Assembly: GCA_036374835.1 (NCBI GenBank)
Contig: DASUTB010000032.1
Location: 1-9,452, forward strand
Reading direction: 5' to 3'
Length of the DNA: 9,452 bases
From: DASUTB01 sp036374835
GTDB lineage: Bacteria; Actinomycetota; Actinomycetes; Jiangellales; Jiangellaceae
Below the pieces are notes generated by a model. That model ran no database searches. It saw nothing but the letters and a program-made list of their open reading frames with translations, and was not told the origin of the DNA. Made by a program: the position numbers and the translations under genes. This document shows, in pieces, positions 7,372 through 9,452 of the stretch. The stretch's first letter is position 1. Every line of letters begins with the position of its first letter.

Positions 7372-8397
7372 GTGCCAACGACCGATGAGCCCCGGGTGAC
7401 GATCAGCCTGATCGCGCGCGAGGCGGAGGTCTCCGTGCCCACCGTGTCCCGCGTGGTGAACGGGCGGTCCGACGTCGCGCCGGAGACCCGCCGCAAGGTC
7501 GAGGACCTCCTTCAGCGCCACGGCTACCGGCGCCGGCAAGGTCGCGGGCGCAAGACGTCCGCACGTCTGGTCGACCTTGTCTTCAACGACCTGGACAGCC
7601 CGTGGGCCGTGGAGATCCTTCGTGGGGTCGAGGACGTCGCGCATGCCGCGGGAGTCGGCACCGTCGTGTCGGCCATCCACCGCAAGACCGAGCCGGCCCG
7701 GCAGTGGCTGCAGAACCTGCGGGCGCGCGCGTCCGACGGGGTCATCCTGGTGACTTCCACGCTCGAGACCCCGATGGTGGCGGAGCTGCGCCGGCTCGAC
7801 GTCCCGCTCGTGGTCGTCGACCCCGCCGGCGGCCCGACGGTCGACGCACCGACGATCGGAGCGACCAACTGGGCAGGTGGGCTGTCCGCCGTCGAGCACC
7901 TGATCGGCCTCGGGCATCGCAGGATCGGCATCGTCGCCGGCCCCCGCGACGTGCTCAGCAGCCGTGCGCGGCTCGACGGCTATCGCGCCGGACTCGACGC
8001 GGCCGGCATCAAGCTGGACGACGCCCTGATCCGGGAGGGCGACTTCTACCACGAGTCGGGGTTCGAAGGCGGCAAGGCGATGCTCGAGCTCGCCGATCCG
8101 CCGACCGCCATCGTGGCCTCCAGCGACCAGATGGCGTTCGGCGTCTACGAAGCGGTGCGCCAGCGCGGGCTGCGAATACCCGGCGACGTCAGCGTCGTCG
8201 GCTTCGACGACCTCCCCGAGGTCAAATGGTCGTCCCCGCCGCTGACCACGGTGCGCCAGCCGCTGGCCGAGATGGGCTCGCTCGCGGCCAGGACGGTCCT
8301 GCGGCTAGCCGCCGGGGACGAACCCGAGAGCCCCAGGGTGGAGCTCGCGACCGCCCTGGTGATCCGGGAGAGCACGCAGCCACCCGCCTCGCGCTAG
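7372..8397 (+). CDS. LacI-family transcriptional regulator of the xylan-utilisation locus
   Basis: This is a cytoplasmic DNA-binding repressor that releases its operator on binding a sugar ligand. The 341-residue product has the usual family length. The N-terminal helix-turn-helix spans residues ~9-31, with the recognition helix SVPTVSRVVNG, followed by a hinge-proximal segment APETRRKVEDLLQRHGY. The hinge is unusually basic (RRRQGRGRK). A periplasmic-binding-protein-like sensor domain follows (LVFNDLDSPWAVEILRG; later SDQMAFGVYEA and DVSVVGFDDLPEVKWSSPP). In the recognition helix Pro23 replaces the more usual Ala before TVSR. Its position next to the GH10 and importer genes suggests it controls them in response to a xylan breakdown product. 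The promoter of the xylanase operon lies outside the window, so its operator cannot be compared here. The family is certain; the target is inferred. Confidence 0.95.
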   Translation: MPTTDEPRVTISLIAREAEVSVPTVSRVVNGRSDVAPETRRKVEDLLQRHGYRRRQGRGRKTSARLVDLVFNDLDSPWAVEILRGVEDVAHAAGVGTVVSAIHRKTEPARQWLQNLRARASDGVILVTSTLETPMVAELRRLDVPLVVVDPAGGPTVDAPTIGATNWAGGLSAVEHLIGLGHRRIGIVAGPRDVLSSRARLDGYRAGLDAAGIKLDDALIREGDFYHESGFEGGKAMLELADPPTAIVASSDQMAFGVYEAVRQRGLRIPGDVSVVGFDDLPEVKWSSPPLTTVRQPLAEMGSLAARTVLRLAAGDEPESPRVELATALVIRESTQPPASR

Positions 8398-8417
8398 ATC
8401 GCCACACCGCGGTGCTC

Positions 8418-8423
8418 TATCCT
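8418..8423 (+). promoter_or_regulatory. Possible -10 box for the tRNA gene
   Basis: TATCCT fits the TAnnnT pattern and lies 26 bases before the tRNA, so transcription could start near 8430 with a leader of about 20 bases. No good -35 is visible at the right spacing, so this is weak. Confidence 0.3.
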
Positions 8424-8449
8424 TCGGCGGGGACGCGCTGCGTCTCACC

Positions 8450-8523
<74 letters not shown>

Positions 8524-8536
8524 CTTCGCTGACCTG

Positions 8537-8551
8537 GGCTGACACTCAGCC
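8537..8551 (+). terminator. Small hairpin just after the tRNA, possible terminator
   Basis: GGCTGA and TCAGCC form a perfect 6-bp stem with a CAC loop, 13 bases beyond the tRNA 3' end. The bases after it (GTCACTGTT) are only mildly T-rich. It could end the tRNA transcript. The short loop and absence of a T-run keep confidence low. Confidence 0.4.
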
Positions 8552-8683
8552 GTCACTGTTGCTTCGCGGCTGGCGTCGATGTTCGCACCCGTCGCCGGTT
8601 GGCTCGGCCACAGCGGACGAGGCGCAACCACCCTCCGGGTCTACCGCAGCGTGGGCGCTCCCGCATGGCGACATTTCAGTGAG
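8543..8683 (+). pseudogene. Remnant of a tyrosine integrase C-terminus
   Basis: Reading from 8543 in this frame gives a stretch whose core, VAGWLGHSGRGATTLRVY, is the pattern of box III in tyrosine recombinases. It has LGH with the conserved His at 8609-8611 and the nucleophile-position Tyr at 8642-8644, joined by a Gly-rich TTLRVY segment. Actinomycete integrases commonly read VAGRLGHGGGGTTTLRVY here. A His at 8543-8545 lies 22 residues upstream of the LGH His, as in the HxxR-to-LGH spacing, but the rest of that helix is degraded. A TGA stop at 8540-8542 immediately precedes it, and no N-terminal part is present: the tRNA ends at 8523. After VYRS the frame loses likeness and runs into the regulator gene on the other strand. 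I read it as a decayed fragment of an integrative element that used the adjacent tRNA. A chance match in a short GC-rich frame is the alternative. Confidence 0.55.
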
Positions 8684-8684
8684 C

Positions 8685-8993
8685 TCACGCGTGGTCGCGG
8701 GTGCCCAATTCGGTGCGGGCTAGGAGCTCCACCAGTTGGCCGACCGTTCGCTGTCGCAGCAGAGCCTCTGGCAAGGGCTTGTCGACCTGGACGTCGTAGC
8801 TGTTGCGGCGGCCGTTCTTGTCCTTGACCACATATCCAGCATCCACCAGATCGGTGACAATGCCGAAGGTGGCGCGCTCGGTGATGCCAAGCGTGGTCGC
8901 GATCTCCCGCAGCCGCACGCCCGGGTCGTGTGCGATGCATAACAGTGCCAGAGCGTGGTTCGTCAGGAAGCCCCAAGCCATGACAAAAAGCAT
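8685..8993 (-). CDS. Small winged-helix (MarR-like) transcriptional regulator
   Basis: This 102-residue protein is almost entirely a winged helix-turn-helix domain. A first helix carries NHALALLCIAHDP. It is followed by the helix-turn-helix LREIATTLGI and the recognition helix TERATFGIVTDLVDAG (~38-53), then a wing with a basic turn, KDKNGRRNSYDV (57-68). The C-terminal ~30 residues are probably a dimer helix. It is shorter than full MarR proteins (~140 residues) and lacks an obvious ligand domain or metal-binding cysteine pair. I take the ATG at 8991-8993 as start because GAGGA lies 7 bases before it on the minus strand; Met5 (8979-8981) is an alternative with no ribosome binding site. It is divergent from the ABM-like gene across 113 bp containing an inverted repeat that it probably binds. 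No sensed signal can be read from the sequence. Confidence 0.82.
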   Translation of the reverse strand: MLFVMAWGFLTNHALALLCIAHDPGVRLREIATTLGITERATFGIVTDLVDAGYVVKDKNGRRNSYDVQVDKPLPEALLRQRTVGQLVELLARTELGTRDHA

Positions 8994-9005
8994 ACAGGAT
9001 CCTCG

Positions 9006-9033
9006 ATTCTAGGAAATCATTTGCCGGTATCAA
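9006..9033 (-). promoter_or_regulatory. Candidate promoter of the winged-helix regulator gene
   Basis: On the minus strand, TTGATA (9033-9028) and TAGAAT (9011-9006) each match the -35 and -10 consensus at five of six bases, with a 16-base spacer. This is a strong promoter by actinomycete standards. The start would fall near 9000, leaving a leader of only a few bases before the ATG at 8993, so the mRNA may be nearly leaderless or translated from Met5. Confidence 0.6.
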
Positions 9034-9049
9034 AGTTCTAGCGTAGGGT
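9021..9049 (+). promoter_or_regulatory. Candidate promoter of the ABM-like gene
   Basis: TTGCCG (9021-9026) and TAGGGT (9044-9049) are separated by 17 bases, giving a predicted start near 9056 and a leader of about 50 bases. The -35 box abuts the -35 of the opposing promoter, and both are covered by the left arm of the inverted repeat. Confidence 0.5.
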
Positions 9050-9066
9050 CGGTATTGGAACCGGCA
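9022..9066. repeat. Interrupted inverted repeat, candidate operator in the divergent gap
   Basis: The left arm TGCCGGTatCAA (9022-9033) and right arm TTGgaACCGGCA (9055-9066) pair at 10 of 12 positions across 21 bases. The arm centres are 33 bp apart, about three helical turns, so both arms lie on one face of the DNA. The left arm covers both -35 boxes and the right arm lies at the predicted start of the ABM-like transcript. A further CGGTAT copy occurs at 9050-9055, in direct orientation to 9025-9030. A dimeric winged-helix protein is the natural candidate to bind it. Confidence 0.6.
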
Positions 9067-9093
9067 TGCGGGTTACGCAAGCCGCTCCACCAC

Positions 9094-9100
9094 AGGAAGG
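9094..9100 (+). promoter_or_regulatory. Ribosome binding site of the ABM-like gene
   Basis: AGGAAGG is spaced 6 bases from the ATG at 9107 and supports that start. Confidence 0.65.
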
Positions 9101-9106
9101 CACACC

Positions 9107-9424
9107 ATGCGCTGCACGCGCGTCGCTCTCTACGACATCAAGACCGGCACCTTCGACGAGGTAATCAGCCAGGCGAAGTCTGAGATGGTTCCCTTGTTCG
9201 AACACAGCGACGGCTTCGTGTCCTACGGAGTTGCCCAGATCGACAAGACCGCTTTCGTCTCCCTCAGCACCTGGGAAAACCGGGCGCAGGCTGACGCAGC
9301 CGCGGCAAAGGCCGCGGACTGGGTGAAGGCCAACAGTCAGGGCCGTTACACCCTGCGCGAGAACTACGTCGGTGACCTCGCCATCGACACCAGCCATCGC
9401 GAGCCGGCGCCGATCACCCACTAG
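9107..9424 (+). CDS. ABM-like dimeric alpha/beta-barrel domain protein
   Basis: This 105-residue cytoplasmic protein resembles the antibiotic biosynthesis monooxygenase (ABM) / dimeric alpha-beta barrel superfamily. It has a first beta strand (TRVALYDIKTG), a helix with FDEVISQAKSEMVPLF, a strand pair HSDGFVSYGVAQIDKTAFVSLSTW, and a long Ala-rich helix beginning ENRAQADAAAAKAADWVKAN. The STWE-then-Ala-rich-helix pattern is common in such proteins. Members range from heme-degrading or quinone-forming oxygenases to proteins with no known activity, and no catalytic residue set can be assigned here. The start is supported by AGGAAGG. The gene is divergent from a small winged-helix regulator and probably controlled by it through the shared inverted repeat. 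Its codons use A or T at the third position more often (tct, gtt, ttg, gta) than the xylan locus, which would fit separate acquisition. It could be a detoxification or stress-response protein; this is unproven. Confidence 0.75.
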   Translation: MRCTRVALYDIKTGTFDEVISQAKSEMVPLFEHSDGFVSYGVAQIDKTAFVSLSTWENRAQADAAAAKAADWVKANSQGRYTLRENYVGDLAIDTSHREPAPITH

Positions 9425-9452
9425 TCCGTCCAGGTACCGAGCCGAGCCCCGC

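Noticed and set aside
8405..8414. CACCGCGGTG palindrome after the LacI-type gene as a terminator
   Set aside because: It has no room for a loop, so as RNA it forms at most a very short stem, and no T-run follows.
8524..8683. Direct repeat GCTGAC (8528-8533 and 8538-8543) as an attachment-site duplication
   Set aside because: Only six bases long and 10 bp apart, it is not a copy of the tRNA 3' end. I found no second tRNA 3'-end copy in the window.
8641..9033. 130-codon minus-strand frame overlapping the winged-helix gene
   Set aside because: It is an alternative frame of the same region. The 102-codon frame carries the helix-turn-helix, a ribosome binding site and a promoter, and this one does not.
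9038..9421. 127-codon minus-strand frame opposite the ABM-like gene
   Set aside because: The plus-strand frame has a good ribosome binding site and a recognisable fold pattern. The minus frame has neither.

Overview
The window is high-GC DNA with the codon bias of Actinomycetota. Several features fit that assignment: strong G/C third-position preference, GTG starts, AGGAGG-type ribosome binding sites, a long terminator hairpin without a U-tract, and a tRNA gene with no encoded CCA. The strongly acidic secreted proteins would suit a soil or mildly halophilic actinomycete, but I cannot name a genus from the sequence alone.

Positions 1-8397 hold a xylan-utilisation locus, all on the + strand. 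It starts inside a large secreted GH10 endo-xylanase (CBM22-like, GH10, two CBM9-like modules, and a C-terminal beta-solenoid-like tail). Next come two ABC sugar permeases of the LplB and YtcP/AraQ types, overlapping by 7 bp, and then a lipoprotein solute-binding protein. A perfect-length 17-bp hairpin closes this transcription unit. Beyond it are a YesL-type (DUF624) membrane protein and a LacI-family repressor. The expected division of labour is as follows: the xylanase cuts xylan outside the cell, the lipoprotein captures the oligosaccharides, the two permeases import them, and the LacI protein shuts the locus when no ligand is present. No ABC ATPase is encoded here, so the importer presumably borrows a shared MsiK/UgpC-type ATPase.

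Positions 8398-8683 hold a tRNA gene with anticodon CAT (elongator Met or lysidine-type Ile2). Right behind it is a short degenerate stretch that reads like the last 40 or so residues of a tyrosine integrase. It looks like a scar of an old integrative element at a tRNA attachment site.

Positions 8685-9424 hold a divergent pair: a small winged-helix (MarR-like) regulator on the - strand and a 105-residue ABM-like (dimeric alpha/beta barrel) protein on the + strand. The 113-bp gap between them carries two face-to-face promoter candidates. Both overlap an interrupted inverted repeat, TGCCGGTnnCAA...TTGnnACCGGCA, which is the best operator candidate in the window. Codon use in this pair looks less GC-biased than in the xylan locus. 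Positions 9425-9452 hold nothing I can identify.

I found no CRISPR array, insertion sequence or clearly new defence system. The less ordinary items are the divergent regulator/ABM module with its operator, the integrase scar at the tRNA, and the uncharacterised solenoid tail on the xylanase.
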